From: Marivita sp051859345
GTDB lineage: Bacteria; Pseudomonadota; Alphaproteobacteria; Rhodobacterales; Rhodobacteraceae
Assembly (NCBI RefSeq): GCF_051859345.1
Contig: NZ_JBHYFV010000004.1
Location: forward strand, 1-64,000
Direction of reading: 5' to 3'
DNA length: 64,000 nt
Shown here piece after piece: positions 34,542-43,878 of the stretch. Position 1 is the stretch's first letter. Each line of letters starts with the position of its first letter. The translations under genes were made by a program, and so were the position numbers. The notes under the pieces were generated by a model. That model was not told where the DNA came from and ran no database searches. It worked only from the letters and a program-made list of their open reading frames with translations.

Positions 34542-35909
34542 TTGCAGATAATTCATGCGAAACAGGCTCTTACAGTAAGCGGTTGGCAGAGCGACCTTGA
34601 GATCGCAATTGATGCGAACGGTCGAATCGCCGCAGTTGGTCCGCAGGGCCAGACGCCGACACACCGCGCCGCATTGCTGCTTCCCGCGCCGTTGAACCTG
34701 CACAGTCATGCCTTTCAGCGCGCCATGTCGGGCCTGACCGAAGCGCGCGGTCCAGACCCAAGGGACAGTTTCTGGAGCTGGCGACGGTTGATGTACACAT
34801 TCCTTGATCAGCTGACCCCCGATCATGTGGAGGCCATTGCTGCGCTGGTCTTCATGGAAATGCTCGAAGCGGGTTATGGCGCGGTCGCTGAATTTCACTA
34901 TCTGCACCACGCCGTGGGGGGGGTGCCCTATGACAACCTTGCCGAGATGTCGGAACGGATTGTGGCGGCGGCCGTGCAATCTGGAATTGGCCTCACGCAT
35001 TTGCCTGTTCACTACCAATTCGGTGGCTGCGATCTGCGCCCTTTGAACGGAGGCCAACAGCGGTTTGGCAATGACCCCGACCGGTTCCTGCGCCTGCACG
35101 CCGATGCCGTTGCGGCGGTTGCGGCGGGCCCGAGTGACTTTGCCTCTGGGATGGCGCCGCATTCCCTGCGGGCGGTTGATCCCGCCGGCATGTCCGCCAT
35201 TCTTGGGCAGGCGCGGTCTGGACCCATTCATATGCACCTCGCGGAACAGGTGGCAGAGGTGGAAGAAGTTCTTGCCCAACTTGGTGCGCGCCCGACGGAG
35301 TGGTTGCTGGCAAATCACCCGGTTGATGAGCGTTGGTGCCTGATCCATTGCACGCAGATGACCAATAGCGAAACGGGTGCCCTTGCCGCGACGGGGGCGG
35401 TGGCCGGGTTGTGTCCACTGACAGAGTCCAATCTTGGTGACGGAATCTTCAACGGAACGGCCTACCTGGGGGAGGGGGGCACGATTGGCTTTGGCTCTGA
35501 CTCCAATGTCCACATCTCGCTGTTCGAGGAACTCAAGACGCTGGAATATTCGCAACGCCTGCGCGACCTGTCCCGTGCCGCGCTGGCGACGCAGGATCGC
35601 TCTACCGGGCGCGTGTTGTTCGATGCAGCAGCCAAGGGAGGCGCGCAGGCGGGCGGGCGTCAGAGTGGCATGATCGAAACCGGTGTATGGGCTGACCTGA
35701 TTGGCCTGGACAACGACAATCAATGGCTTTGCAACCGGAAGGGCGATGCGGTGCTGGACAGTCTCATTTTCGGCGGGGGTGGGCAGTTGTGCATTCGCGA
35801 TGTCTGGAGCGCAGGGCGGCATGTCGTCAAAGAGGGTCGCCATTTCAAGCGCGATGACATAATTCGCAGCTTCAAAAATACGATGCTGCAATTGGAGACC
35901 AGTATTTGA
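34542..35909 (+). CDS. hutF: Formimidoylglutamate deiminase
   Basis: The 455-residue amidohydrolase converts N-formimino-L-glutamate to N-formylglutamate and ammonia. The start is TTG 34542 with GGAG 8 bp upstream. It shows the metal motif LNLHSHAFQRAMSGL near residue 55 and the late GFGSDSNVHIS segment near 325. HutF is the partner of HutG, so this organism uses the two-step route rather than HutG-type formiminoglutamase. The last four bases contain the hutC start. Confidence 0.95.
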   Translation: MQIIHAKQALTVSGWQSDLEIAIDANGRIAAVGPQGQTPTHRAALLLPAPLNLHSHAFQRAMSGLTEARGPDPRDSFWSWRRLMYTFLDQLTPDHVEAIAALVFMEMLEAGYGAVAEFHYLHHAVGGVPYDNLAEMSERIVAAAVQSGIGLTHLPVHYQFGGCDLRPLNGGQQRFGNDPDRFLRLHADAVAAVAAGPSDFASGMAPHSLRAVDPAGMSAILGQARSGPIHMHLAEQVAEVEEVLAQLGARPTEWLLANHPVDERWCLIHCTQMTNSETGALAATGAVAGLCPLTESNLGDGIFNGTAYLGEGGTIGFGSDSNVHISLFEELKTLEYSQRLRDLSRAALATQDRSTGRVLFDAAAKGGAQAGGRQSGMIETGVWADLIGLDNDNQWLCNRKGDAVLDSLIFGGGGQLCIRDVWSAGRHVVKEGRHFKRDDIIRSFKNTMLQLETSI

Positions 35910-36607
35910 CCGGGCATACTCGCCTTTCCTGGACAGATGTGCGCGATACCATTCGCGCGCGGATTCTGGACAGAACCTACGCCCCCGGAGACAAGCTGCC
36001 TCGGGACGAAGACATCGCGCTGGAATTGGGGTGCGCGCGCATTACCGTACATCGGGCGATGCAGGATCTGTCGCAGATCGGTCTGGTCGAACGCAAACGC
36101 AAAGGCGGCACGCATGTGCGGACGGATCCGGTCACGCGTGCAACCTTTGACATTCCAATCACGCGACGCGAGGTCGAACAGCGCGGCAGCAAGTACGGTT
36201 ACCAGCTTATCAGCCGCACGCTGGAAAGGTCCACACCGTCGGTGATGGCGCGGTTCGGCATCCAGCAACCTGCCGAGATGCTGCACGTCAAGGCGCTGCA
36301 TCTGGCCGACAACCGGCCCTACATCTTCGAAGATCGTTGGGTGGATACCAGATCGACTCCCGATATTCTGGGCGTCGATCTGAACTGTGAGAGTGCCAAT
36401 GAATGGCTGGTGCGCAACAAACCCTATAGCCGCGTCGACGTGCGCTTTTACGCCATGAACGCAGAGGGCGAGAGTGCCGACCATCTGTCCACCAATGAAG
36501 GCAATGCGCTTCTTGTGATCGAACGCACGACGTGGATCGGGCCGGATCCGATCACGACGGTTCAGTCCGTCGCCGCTCCGGGATATCAGCTGACAGCACT
36601 GAACTGA
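35906..36607 (+). CDS. hutC: Histidine utilization repressor, GntR/HutC family
   Basis: The 233-residue protein starts with TTG overlapping the hutF stop. The N-terminal winged helix (about 8-75) has the GntR pattern APGDKLPRDEDIALELGCAR. The C-terminal UTRA ligand domain (about 95-225) carries the HutC-type RRFG/R-E-like segments and ends with a conserved R-T-TWIGPDPITTVQ. It most likely represses both hut transcripts. Confidence 0.93.
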   Translation: MTGHTRLSWTDVRDTIRARILDRTYAPGDKLPRDEDIALELGCARITVHRAMQDLSQIGLVERKRKGGTHVRTDPVTRATFDIPITRREVEQRGSKYGYQLISRTLERSTPSVMARFGIQQPAEMLHVKALHLADNRPYIFEDRWVDTRSTPDILGVDLNCESANEWLVRNKPYSRVDVRFYAMNAEGESADHLSTNEGNALLVIERTTWIGPDPITTVQSVAAPGYQLTALN

Positions 36608-36658
36608 TCCGGGACGCTCGGTGGCCGGGCATTGGTGTCCATGCCGGTTGCGGGCAAG

Positions 36659-37759
36659 TCAGACTTCGCTGATCTGGTAGATTGACCGTGCCAGCCAGTC
36701 GGGATCAATCTCAACACCCCATCCCGGCGCGTCGCTCACCCGCGCATGGCCATCTTCGATGTCGTAGGGCGATTTGACGAACAGTCCTTCTTGCCACGGG
36801 TAGTAGTCCGGGCCTTCGATCGAGAATTCGAGGTATTTGCCCGCGTTCGGAATCGCGCGCAGCAGGTGCATGGTAAACAACGTCACCAGTGACCAGTTGG
36901 CGCAATGCGGGGTCACGGGCAGACCGGCGGCCTGTGCCATCTTGACCACGCGCAGCGTCCGACAAATCCCACCCAAATATAGGATGTCCGGCTGGACGAT
37001 ATCGACCGCCCGCATGTCGATCATCCGTTTCCAGGTCGGCAAGTCGCAATCCTGTTCGCCGCCGGTCACGTCGATATCAAGCGCGTCCGTCACCTGTTTG
37101 GTTTGCTCCAGTTCCCAGTAGGGGCAGGGTTCCTCAAAGTGCGAAAAACCATGATCCTGAAGGATGTGACCAACCTCGATCGCCCGGTCGGGCGAATAAC
37201 AGCTGTTGGCATCAATGAGCAGGTCCACATCGTCGCCGAGTTCGCGGCGCATGGTCGGGATGATTTCTTCGGTGCGGCCGGGCCATTCGTCCTTGTTGCG
37301 TCCCACCTCGGCCCCGGCGCGCACCTTGAACGCGTCAAAGCCCTTGGAGTCGCGAAGATGTTTCAGGCGGGACGCTTCGTCAGCAGGTGTGATGTCGCGC
37401 TTCATCGACGAGGCATATGCCCGGATCGGTCCGGGCGTTCCGCCAAGAAGTTCGACCACCGGTTTGCCCTGCTGCTTGCCGCGCAGATCCCAGATCGCGG
37501 TATCCAGACCCGCCATCGCACGCCGGAGATAAGAGCCGGGAAACTTGTGCTCGCGTTCGGTCACGATATCCAGCAAGTCGTCCAGATCGGTCGTATCCTG
37601 ACCCAGTGTCCAGGGTGCGACCTGCCGGTGCAGCACCTGACAGGTGATGTCCGAATGATAGGTCGAGACCTGTCCCCACCCCTGTGCGCCGTCCTCGCTG
37701 GTGACGCGGACAAATCCGACCGCTTCGGTGGTGAAGGTCTCAATTGATTTCAGTTTCAT
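36659..37759 (-). CDS. Mandelate racemase / muconate lactonizing enzyme family dehydratase
   Basis: From ATG 37759 the product is 366 residues, normal for the family. The TIM barrel shows the general base region AFKVRAG near residue 165. The three metal-ligand blocks are DANSCYS near 205, FEEPCP near 230 and GGEQDC near 257. A histidine follows in TPHCANWSL near 306. These fit an acid-sugar dehydratase, though the substrate is not readable from sequence. It ends up 4 bp downstream of the GMC oxidoreductase gene, so both act on related compounds. Confidence 0.88.
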   Translation of the reverse strand: MKLKSIETFTTEAVGFVRVTSEDGAQGWGQVSTYHSDITCQVLHRQVAPWTLGQDTTDLDDLLDIVTEREHKFPGSYLRRAMAGLDTAIWDLRGKQQGKPVVELLGGTPGPIRAYASSMKRDITPADEASRLKHLRDSKGFDAFKVRAGAEVGRNKDEWPGRTEEIIPTMRRELGDDVDLLIDANSCYSPDRAIEVGHILQDHGFSHFEEPCPYWELEQTKQVTDALDIDVTGGEQDCDLPTWKRMIDMRAVDIVQPDILYLGGICRTLRVVKMAQAAGLPVTPHCANWSLVTLFTMHLLRAIPNAGKYLEFSIEGPDYYPWQEGLFVKSPYDIEDGHARVSDAPGWGVEIDPDWLARSIYQISEV

Positions 37760-37763
37760 GACT

Positions 37764-39380
37764 TTAGCCCTTGGCCTCTTTGAGGATAAGATCGGACGCT
37801 TTTTCCCCGACCATGATTGCAGGTGCGTTGGTGTTGCCGGTTGGAATACTGGGAAAGATCGACGCGTCCGCCACGCGAAGCCCCTGCACCCCGTGAACCC
37901 TGAGCCGTTCATCAACAACCGAATGGGTCGGATCGCGGCCCATACGGCAGGTCGAACATTGGTGAAAGACCGTCCAAGAGGTCTTGCGGGCATAGGCGGC
38001 AATTTCATCATCGCTCTGGATGTCTGAACCGGGCAGCAGTTCGTTTTCGATGACCGAGCGCAGGGCCTCTGTATCCGCAATCCGGCGCATCAGTTTTGTT
38101 CCGGCGACCATCAAGGCGCGGTCATGGTCGGTTGAAAGGTAATTGGGGTGCAATTCCGGTGGTTCGAAAGGGTCGGCTGAGCGGATCTGCAAATGACCGA
38201 CGCTGGTGGGCTTGCACGGGTTGAACCCGATCAAGAGGCCGGGAAACGGATCGGGGCTCATCAACGGGCGCACGCCGACGGGCGCGCGGGTATAGCTGAC
38301 CGGTGAAAAATACAGCTGCAGGTCCGGCCCGGAAGAAGCATCGGACAGCGTCACAAATCCTCCCCCCTGATTGAGGCTGAGGGACAATGGCCCCTTGCGT
38401 TTGAGAGCGTATGACAACGCAACCTTCAATTTTCCCAAGACCGGGCCAAGCTGCTGATTGAGGCTGGGGACGCGTGAAACATAAAGGTTATCGCTGCCAA
38501 GATGGTCCTGCAGATTGCGCCCCACCTGCGGCGCGTTCAAAACAACCGGAATGCCGTGATCCTGCAAGACATGACCTGGCCCGATCCCGGACAGTTGTAG
38601 CAGTTGCGGTGAATTGATCGCCCCGCCGGACAAAATCACCTCGACGCGGGCATGTGCGGTCTTGGTCTGACCGTTCTGGCGGTATTCAACGCCTGTGGCG
38701 CGCGTGCCGTCGAACAGGATACGCGTGACATGCGCCCGTGTGCGGATGTCCAGATTGGGGCGCTTTTTGGCAGGTTTGAGGTAACAGCGTGCCGCCGACG
38801 CGCGATAGCCCCCTTTGGTGGTGATCTGGTAAAGGGCTGCCCCCTCCATGTCCGCGCCGTTGTAATCGGGATTGTGCGGGATTCCTGCCTGTTCGGCGGC
38901 CTTGAGGTAGACGCGCGTAAGAGGGTGCACCTCATCGGTCACATCATGCACGGCCAAAGGCCCACCAACGCCACGGTCGGCGCTGGGCGCTCCGTCCCAG
39001 TCCTCCATGCGGCGAAAGATCGGTTCGACATCGCTCCAGCCCCAGCCGGGTGCCGCGTCGTTCCATTGCGCATAGTCACTGGGATGGCCCCGGACATACA
39101 CCATCGCATTGATGGAACTGGACCCGCCAAGCACTTTGCCGCGCGGCCAGTAGATCGGCCGATTGTCAAGGTTTGGATCGGGTTCGGTAATGTATTTCCA
39201 GTTGACGCGCGCGTCGTAGAACACTTTGCCATAGCCTATCGGAACTTGAATCCAGGGCACCTGATCGGATCCACCCGCCTCGAGCAGCAGAACCCGGAAC
39301 CTGCCGTCCTGCGACAGTCGGTTCGCCAGCACCGATCCGGCCGAACCAGCCCCGACAATGACGAAATCGAATGTGTCCAA
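37764..39380 (-). CDS. GMC-family oxidoreductase (choline dehydrogenase-like)
   Basis: The 538-residue flavoenzyme is read from TTG 39380, which has GGAG at good spacing and gives the usual MDTFDFVIVGAGSAG opening; a GTG at 39401 is an alternative. The FAD dinucleotide motif is at residues 6-15. GMC signature 1 appears as GKVLGGSSSINAMVY near 85, and signature 2 as GGAINSPQLLQLSG near 255. The C-terminal block VFHQCSTCRMG contains the active-site His. It oxidises an alcohol or polyol; the neighbouring dehydratase suggests a sugar-derived substrate. Confidence 0.9.
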   Translation of the reverse strand: MDTFDFVIVGAGSAGSVLANRLSQDGRFRVLLLEAGGSDQVPWIQVPIGYGKVFYDARVNWKYITEPDPNLDNRPIYWPRGKVLGGSSSINAMVYVRGHPSDYAQWNDAAPGWGWSDVEPIFRRMEDWDGAPSADRGVGGPLAVHDVTDEVHPLTRVYLKAAEQAGIPHNPDYNGADMEGAALYQITTKGGYRASAARCYLKPAKKRPNLDIRTRAHVTRILFDGTRATGVEYRQNGQTKTAHARVEVILSGGAINSPQLLQLSGIGPGHVLQDHGIPVVLNAPQVGRNLQDHLGSDNLYVSRVPSLNQQLGPVLGKLKVALSYALKRKGPLSLSLNQGGGFVTLSDASSGPDLQLYFSPVSYTRAPVGVRPLMSPDPFPGLLIGFNPCKPTSVGHLQIRSADPFEPPELHPNYLSTDHDRALMVAGTKLMRRIADTEALRSVIENELLPGSDIQSDDEIAAYARKTSWTVFHQCSTCRMGRDPTHSVVDERLRVHGVQGLRVADASIFPSIPTGNTNAPAIMVGEKASDLILKEAKG

Positions 39381-39662
39381 GCTATTTCTCCGACGGGTCA
39401 CGCCCGACCATCTGCGTCAATACCATCATCAACGAGGCGAGAAGGGGCATGATCGTCGACCTTGCCGTGATCGTGGGATTGATCCGATCGGGCAAGTCGT
39501 TGACCATGTTGATCTTGTCACGGTGTATTCCGGTCTCTGGCACCATTAATGCGGCCTTTTGTTCGAATGCCAAGGGGCTTTGAGAAGGTTTGAACCGTGA
39601 CCTTCGTCGCCACCAACAGTGTTCTGACGGGATTCGTCCGACGCCATGGCACCTTCAATGAT

Positions 39663-40064
39663 CTAGTCGGTCGCCAGTACCGCTGTGGCTTCGATCTCGA
39701 TCAGGGCTGCATCCTCGACCAACGCGTCCACCACAACCATGGTCATCGCAGGAAAATTCCGGCCCAGCACACGGCGGTAGGCCTCTCCGATCTGGCGCTG
39801 GTTGGCGAGATAGTCTTTCTTTGACGTCACATACCACGTCAGCCTGACCAGATCCTCCGGAGCGCCACCCGCCGCGTCCAGAATCCGCGCGATGTTGCGC
39901 AAGGCCTGTTCCATCTGCCCCTCGAACGTGTCCGAAACGAAATGCTGGTTCTCGTCCCATCCGATTTGTCCACCGATATAGAGCGTGCCGTCCTGTGTCA
40001 GAACGCCGTTTGCATAGCCCTTTGCCGGAGCCCAGCCATCGGGCTGAATGATCCTGTGGCGCAT
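39663..40064 (-). CDS. RidA/YjgF-family enamine-imine deaminase
   Basis: The 133-residue protein has the RidA fold pattern with GYANGVLTQDGTLYIGGQIG near the N-terminus and N-IARILDAAGGAPEDLVRLTWYV in the middle. The substrate Arg of classical RidA is not clear, so it may belong to another RidA subfamily. It is translationally coupled to the thioesterase and ends the long anthranilate-CoA run. Because the 2-aminobenzoyl-CoA route makes enamine products, a deaminase is chemically meaningful here; this is inference. Confidence 0.88.
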   Translation of the reverse strand: MRHRIIQPDGWAPAKGYANGVLTQDGTLYIGGQIGWDENQHFVSDTFEGQMEQALRNIARILDAAGGAPEDLVRLTWYVTSKKDYLANQRQIGEAYRRVLGRNFPAMTMVVVDALVEDAALIEIEATAVLATD

Positions 40065-40471
40065 CAGTTGTCTTCCTTCAGAAAGTGTTCAATTTTGTTC
40101 CGCAGCGCGACTGGCCAGTGTTCCGCGCGCCCGTCTGCCCCCACATGCACCAGCACCGACTGCGCGACAAAACGTGTCTCGCCGCCGCAAAGGGCGGTGA
40201 TTGTCAGTTTCAGGCTGGACCGCCCGATCTCGCGGCACTCGAGCCGCAGTTCAAGCCGGTCGCCGTGGCGGCTTGGCGCGGTGAACCGGGTCGAAATCTC
40301 GGCCGTTGGTACGCCTCCACTGCGATGAAGCGTTTCGAACGGGTGATCCAGTTCGGTGTCAAAAAACGCCTCGACACAGTCGTTGATCATCTCGAAATAG
40401 CGCGGATAGAAAACGATGCCGGCGGGGTCGCAATGCTTGAACAGGACCTTCTGATGAAAGGAAAACGGCAC
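40064..40471 (-). CDS. Acyl-CoA thioesterase, 4-hydroxybenzoyl-CoA thioesterase type
   Basis: The 135-residue hot-dog protein starts with GTG 40471. The active-site block HCDPAGIVFYPRYFEM near residue 13 contains the catalytic Asp of the 4HBT family. It lies 3 bp after livF and overlaps ridA by 1 bp. In this cluster it may release CoA from dead-end aromatic thioesters or from the last pathway product. Confidence 0.88.
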   Translation of the reverse strand: MPFSFHQKVLFKHCDPAGIVFYPRYFEMINDCVEAFFDTELDHPFETLHRSGGVPTAEISTRFTAPSRHGDRLELRLECREIGRSSLKLTITALCGGETRFVAQSVLVHVGADGRAEHWPVALRNKIEHFLKEDN

Positions 40472-40474
40472 TGC

Positions 40475-41164
40475 TCAAACCCCAAGATACTGATCGGTCA
40501 CGTCTGCGGTGAGTTCGCCAAAACCACCTGCCCAGACAGAGCGGCCCTTTTCAAGGATCACGGCTTTGTCCGCCACCGTGGCCAGTTCCCTCAAGGACTT
40601 GTCGACAACAAGGATGGCCAACCCGGTTTCCGCTTTCAGCCGCCCGATCGCCGCCCAAATCTCTTGTCGAACCACGGGGGCGAGCCCCTCTGTCGCCTCG
40701 TCAAGGATCAAGAGCCGTGGGTTTGTCATCAAGGCACGGCCAATGGCCAGCATCTGTTGCTCGCCGCCGGAAAGCGAAGACGCCACCTGTTCGCTGCGTT
40801 CTCCCAAGCGCGGAAATACGCGGTGGACCGCATCCAGATCCCAAGATCCCGGTCGGGCAGCGACGATCAGGTTTTCCTGCACCGTCAGGTTGGCGAAGCA
40901 GCGTCTGCCTTCAGGCACCAGTCCGATCCCGGCACGCGCCGCCATGAAGGCGGGCAGGGATCCCATGTCGCGCCCGTCAAAGGTGACTGTGCCGCCGCGA
41001 TGTGCGAGCAGGCGGCAGATGACTTTGACGGTGGTCGATTTGCCCATGCCGTTTCGCCCCATCAGCGCAAGAACCTGACCTTCCTCAAGGTCGAGATGCA
41101 CATCGAACAGCGCTTGCGAGGCCCCGTAGAAGGCCGAGATATGGGTGAGTTTCAACAGGCTCAC
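40475..41164 (-). CDS. livF: ABC transporter ATPase, LivF type
   Basis: The 229-residue ATPase starts with GTG overlapping the livG stop. It has Walker A GRNGMGKSTT near residue 35, signature LSGGEQQ near 130 and Walker B RLLILDEAT near 150. LivF-type subunits energise branched-chain amino acid-like importers. The gene sits in an aromatic-degradation run, so the cargo is more likely an aromatic acid such as anthranilate. Confidence 0.92.
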   Translation of the reverse strand: MSLLKLTHISAFYGASQALFDVHLDLEEGQVLALMGRNGMGKSTTVKVICRLLAHRGGTVTFDGRDMGSLPAFMAARAGIGLVPEGRRCFANLTVQENLIVAARPGSWDLDAVHRVFPRLGERSEQVASSLSGGEQQMLAIGRALMTNPRLLILDEATEGLAPVVRQEIWAAIGRLKAETGLAILVVDKSLRELATVADKAVILEKGRSVWAGGFGELTADVTDQYLGV

Positions 41165-41916
41165 GCCGCGTCCTCCTCGCCCAGATAGGCGGTCCTGACC
41201 AGAGGATCGGAGCGGATCTCGGACGCCGTTCCGGTTGCGATGATTTCGCCATAGACAAGCACGCTGATCCGGTCGGCCAATGCAAATACGGCGTCCATGT
41301 CATGTTCCACCAGAAGGATCGGTGCCTCCTTGCGCAGGGTGTCCAGAAAACCCGTAAGCCTGTGCGATCCTTCGGCCCCCAGACCAGCCATCGGTTCATC
41401 CATGAGAAACACCTTGGGCGCGCGCGTCAGGGCGACGGCAACCTCCAGTTGCCGCCTTTGACCATGTGACAGTTCTGCCGTGCGGAAGCTTGCAAACTCG
41501 TCTAGCCCGACCTGCTGCAAGGCGTGATGGCCAATGCCAAGCAGTTCGTCGTCCTTCATGACGTTCTTGAAAAAGCGAAACACGTTGCCGCGACGGCCAA
41601 GCGCCCCAAGAACAACATTCTGAAGCACCGTCATGTCCATCGCCAGTGAAGAGATCTGGAACGTCCGGGCCAACCCGGTTCTGGCGCGGGCCACCGTGTC
41701 AAGCGATGTGATGTCCCGCCCTTCGAACCAGACCGATCCCGAATCCGGGGCAAGGCTGCCGTCGATCTGTTTGATCAGGGTCGATTTCCCCGCGCCATTG
41801 GGGCCGATCAAGGCGTGAATTTCGCCGGCCTTGAGATCAAGCGACACGTTGTTGCTGGCCGTGAGCGCCCCGAAGTTCTTCGAGATATTGCGTATGTCGA
41901 GGAGTGTCTCAGTCAT
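41161..41916 (-). CDS. livG: ABC transporter ATPase, LivG type
   Basis: From ATG 41916 the product is 251 residues. Walker A GPNGAGKSTL is near residue 36, the signature region reads LSHGQRRQLEV near 145 and Walker B is VFLMDEPMAGLG near 165. It forms the ATPase pair with LivF. The start overlaps livM by 8 bp. Confidence 0.92.
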   Translation of the reverse strand: MTETLLDIRNISKNFGALTASNNVSLDLKAGEIHALIGPNGAGKSTLIKQIDGSLAPDSGSVWFEGRDITSLDTVARARTGLARTFQISSLAMDMTVLQNVVLGALGRRGNVFRFFKNVMKDDELLGIGHHALQQVGLDEFASFRTAELSHGQRRQLEVAVALTRAPKVFLMDEPMAGLGAEGSHRLTGFLDTLRKEAPILLVEHDMDAVFALADRISVLVYGEIIATGTASEIRSDPLVRTAYLGEEDAA

Positions 41917-42892
41917 GCGCAACCTCGCGTCCGGCAACCAGCCCGATCAGGCCACCCTTGGCGAACAGCACGACGACCAAGAGTAGCGCCCCCAGATAGA
42001 TGCTCCAGTAGTCGCTGATCCCCCCGAGGAAATGCTCCAGCATGATGAAAAGGGCGGCACCGACGACCGGGCCGAAAAGCCGGCCAACGCCACCCAGAAT
42101 GATGAAGATCATGATTTCACCAGAGGTGTGCCAACTGAACATCGTCGGGCTGACAAATCGGTTGAGATCAGCGAATAACGCACCGGCGAGCCCAGTGATG
42201 GCGCCGGAAATGGCAAAGGCCACCAGCCGCAGGCGATAGGGTTCGATCCCGACCGATTGTACGCGTGTCGCGTTCTGACGCGCCGCAGAGAGTGCAAGGC
42301 CGAAGGATGACCTCGACAGCCGTGACACGCCGAAGATTGCGATACCAAGGATGACGTAGCAGATCAGAAAGAACTGGATCGGGTCCAGCGTATTGAGACC
42401 GGGAAACCCGTTGCGGACGTAGATGGACAGCCCGTCCTCACCGCCATACGCGGGCCAACTGATGGCGAAGAAATAGAACATCTGACCGAATGCCAGCGTG
42501 ATCATGATGAAATAGACCCCCGAGGTCCGCAAACTCAACGCCCCGATCGCCAGTGCGGCAAACCCGCTTGTGATCATCGCGACAAGCCAGATGATCGGCA
42601 TCGACTTTGTGCCCTCGATCAGAAACGGCCAATCGGAAAGCGGTGTGTAGGTTTGGGCATGGCTGGCCAGAACGCCCATCGCATAGCCGCCAACCCCGAA
42701 AAACACGGCATGACCAAAGCTGACCAGCCCGCCCAATCCCAGTGCCACGTTGAGCCCGACACCGGCCAGTGCCAGTATGGCGACGCGGGTCGCCAGTGTG
42801 ATCGTGAACGGCTCGCTTGAGATCCAGGCCCAGAGCGGAACAGCCAACAGTCCAAGGAATATGACTGCATTCAGAAGGGTTTCACGCTGCAT
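41909..42892 (-). CDS. livM: ABC transporter permease, LivM type
   Basis: This integral membrane protein of about 327 residues is read from ATG 42892, just after the livH stop; ATG codons at 42901 and 42907 are alternatives. It has eight or more helices and the LivM hallmarks GLGGLVSFGHAVFFGVGGYA near residue 50 and GGVGRLFGPVVGAAL near residue 270. It pairs with LivH. Confidence 0.92.
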   Translation of the reverse strand: MQRETLLNAVIFLGLLAVPLWAWISSEPFTITLATRVAILALAGVGLNVALGLGGLVSFGHAVFFGVGGYAMGVLASHAQTYTPLSDWPFLIEGTKSMPIIWLVAMITSGFAALAIGALSLRTSGVYFIMITLAFGQMFYFFAISWPAYGGEDGLSIYVRNGFPGLNTLDPIQFFLICYVILGIAIFGVSRLSRSSFGLALSAARQNATRVQSVGIEPYRLRLVAFAISGAITGLAGALFADLNRFVSPTMFSWHTSGEIMIFIILGGVGRLFGPVVGAALFIMLEHFLGGISDYWSIYLGALLLVVVLFAKGGLIGLVAGREVAHD

Positions 42893-42893
42893 G

Positions 42894-43811
42894 TCAGGCA
42901 TTTCCATAAAGTCCGCTTGGCTTGAACAGCAGCACCGCTGCCATCAAGATATAAATCGACATCGAAGCCAACGCCGATCCGACCGAAGTTGCAGCGGCGG
43001 GGTCCATGAACGTGCCAAAAAAAGACGGCAGGAGGAACCGGCCCAATGTGTCGGTCAGTCCGACCAGAATGGCACCGACCAGCGCGCCCTTGATCGAGCC
43101 GATCCCACCGATCACGATCACTACAAAAGCAAGGATCAGAACGGGTTCCCCCATGCCCACCTGTACCGACTGGATCGCCCCGATCAGCGCGCCAGCCAAA
43201 CCCGCGAGCGCGGCACCCAGTGCAAAGACCAGCGTATAGAGCCGCGAGATATTGACCCCGAGCGCACCAATCATTTCACGGTCGCTTTCTCCGGCGCGGA
43301 TCTGAATGCCGATGCGGGTCCAGGCAATCAGCGCGAAAAGACCGGCTGCGACCACAAGTCCAACAACGATCAGCATCAGTCTGTAAAGCGGATACTGAAT
43401 GCCTCCGGGTAGCGTGACTGGCCCCGAAAGATAGTCCGGAATGTCCAGAAACAGCGGGAAAGACCCGAAGATCCAGCGCGTGCCTTCGGAGAAGATCAGG
43501 ATGAGCGCGAAGGTCGCCAGAACCTGATCCAGATGATCGCGCGAATAAAGATGCCGGATTACCGTCCATTCGATGATCGCGCCGGCGATGGCGGCTGCGG
43601 CAAGGCTGGCAACAAGCGCAAGCAGGAACGACCCGGTCGCCGCCGCAACGGCTGCGGCGGCAAAAGCACCGATCATGTAAAGCGAACCATGTGCGAGATT
43701 GATCAGCCCCATCACTCCGAAGATCAGCGTCAAACCAGCGGCCATCAGGAACAGCATGATACCGAACTGAAGTCCGTTCAGAAGTTGCTCGATGATCAGT
43801 ATGAGCGACAT
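42894..43811 (-). CDS. livH: ABC transporter permease, LivH type
   Basis: The 305-residue permease has the LivH features QLLNGLQFGIMLFLMAAGLT at the N-terminus, MGLINLAHGSLYMIGAFAA near 30 and VIVIGGIGSIKGALVGAI near 235. It forms the translocation channel with LivM. A GC-rich hairpin separates it from the upstream binding-protein gene. Confidence 0.93.
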   Translation of the reverse strand: MSLILIIEQLLNGLQFGIMLFLMAAGLTLIFGVMGLINLAHGSLYMIGAFAAAAVAAATGSFLLALVASLAAAAIAGAIIEWTVIRHLYSRDHLDQVLATFALILIFSEGTRWIFGSFPLFLDIPDYLSGPVTLPGGIQYPLYRLMLIVVGLVVAAGLFALIAWTRIGIQIRAGESDREMIGALGVNISRLYTLVFALGAALAGLAGALIGAIQSVQVGMGEPVLILAFVVIVIGGIGSIKGALVGAILVGLTDTLGRFLLPSFFGTFMDPAAATSVGSALASMSIYILMAAVLLFKPSGLYGNA

Positions 43812-43847
43812 ATGTCAGACTTTCCCGCGTCGGATCGTGCTTTGGAG

Positions 43848-43871
43848 GCCGGGCCGCAAGCGCGACCCGGC
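43848..43871 (-). terminator. Hairpin between binding-protein gene and livH
   Basis: A 6-bp GC stem (GCCGGG at 43848-43853 with CCCGGC at 43866-43871) plus inner pairing lies 8 bp after the binding-protein stop. No T-run follows, so it more likely stabilises the upstream message or attenuates read-through, giving more binding protein than permease. Confidence 0.5.
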
Positions 43872-43878
43872 AAGGACA

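Noticed and set aside
39382..39573. Possible 63-residue minus-strand protein upstream of the GMC oxidoreductase
   Set aside because: Sequence resembles nothing known to me and its end overlaps the oxidoreductase start; chance open frame is likely.
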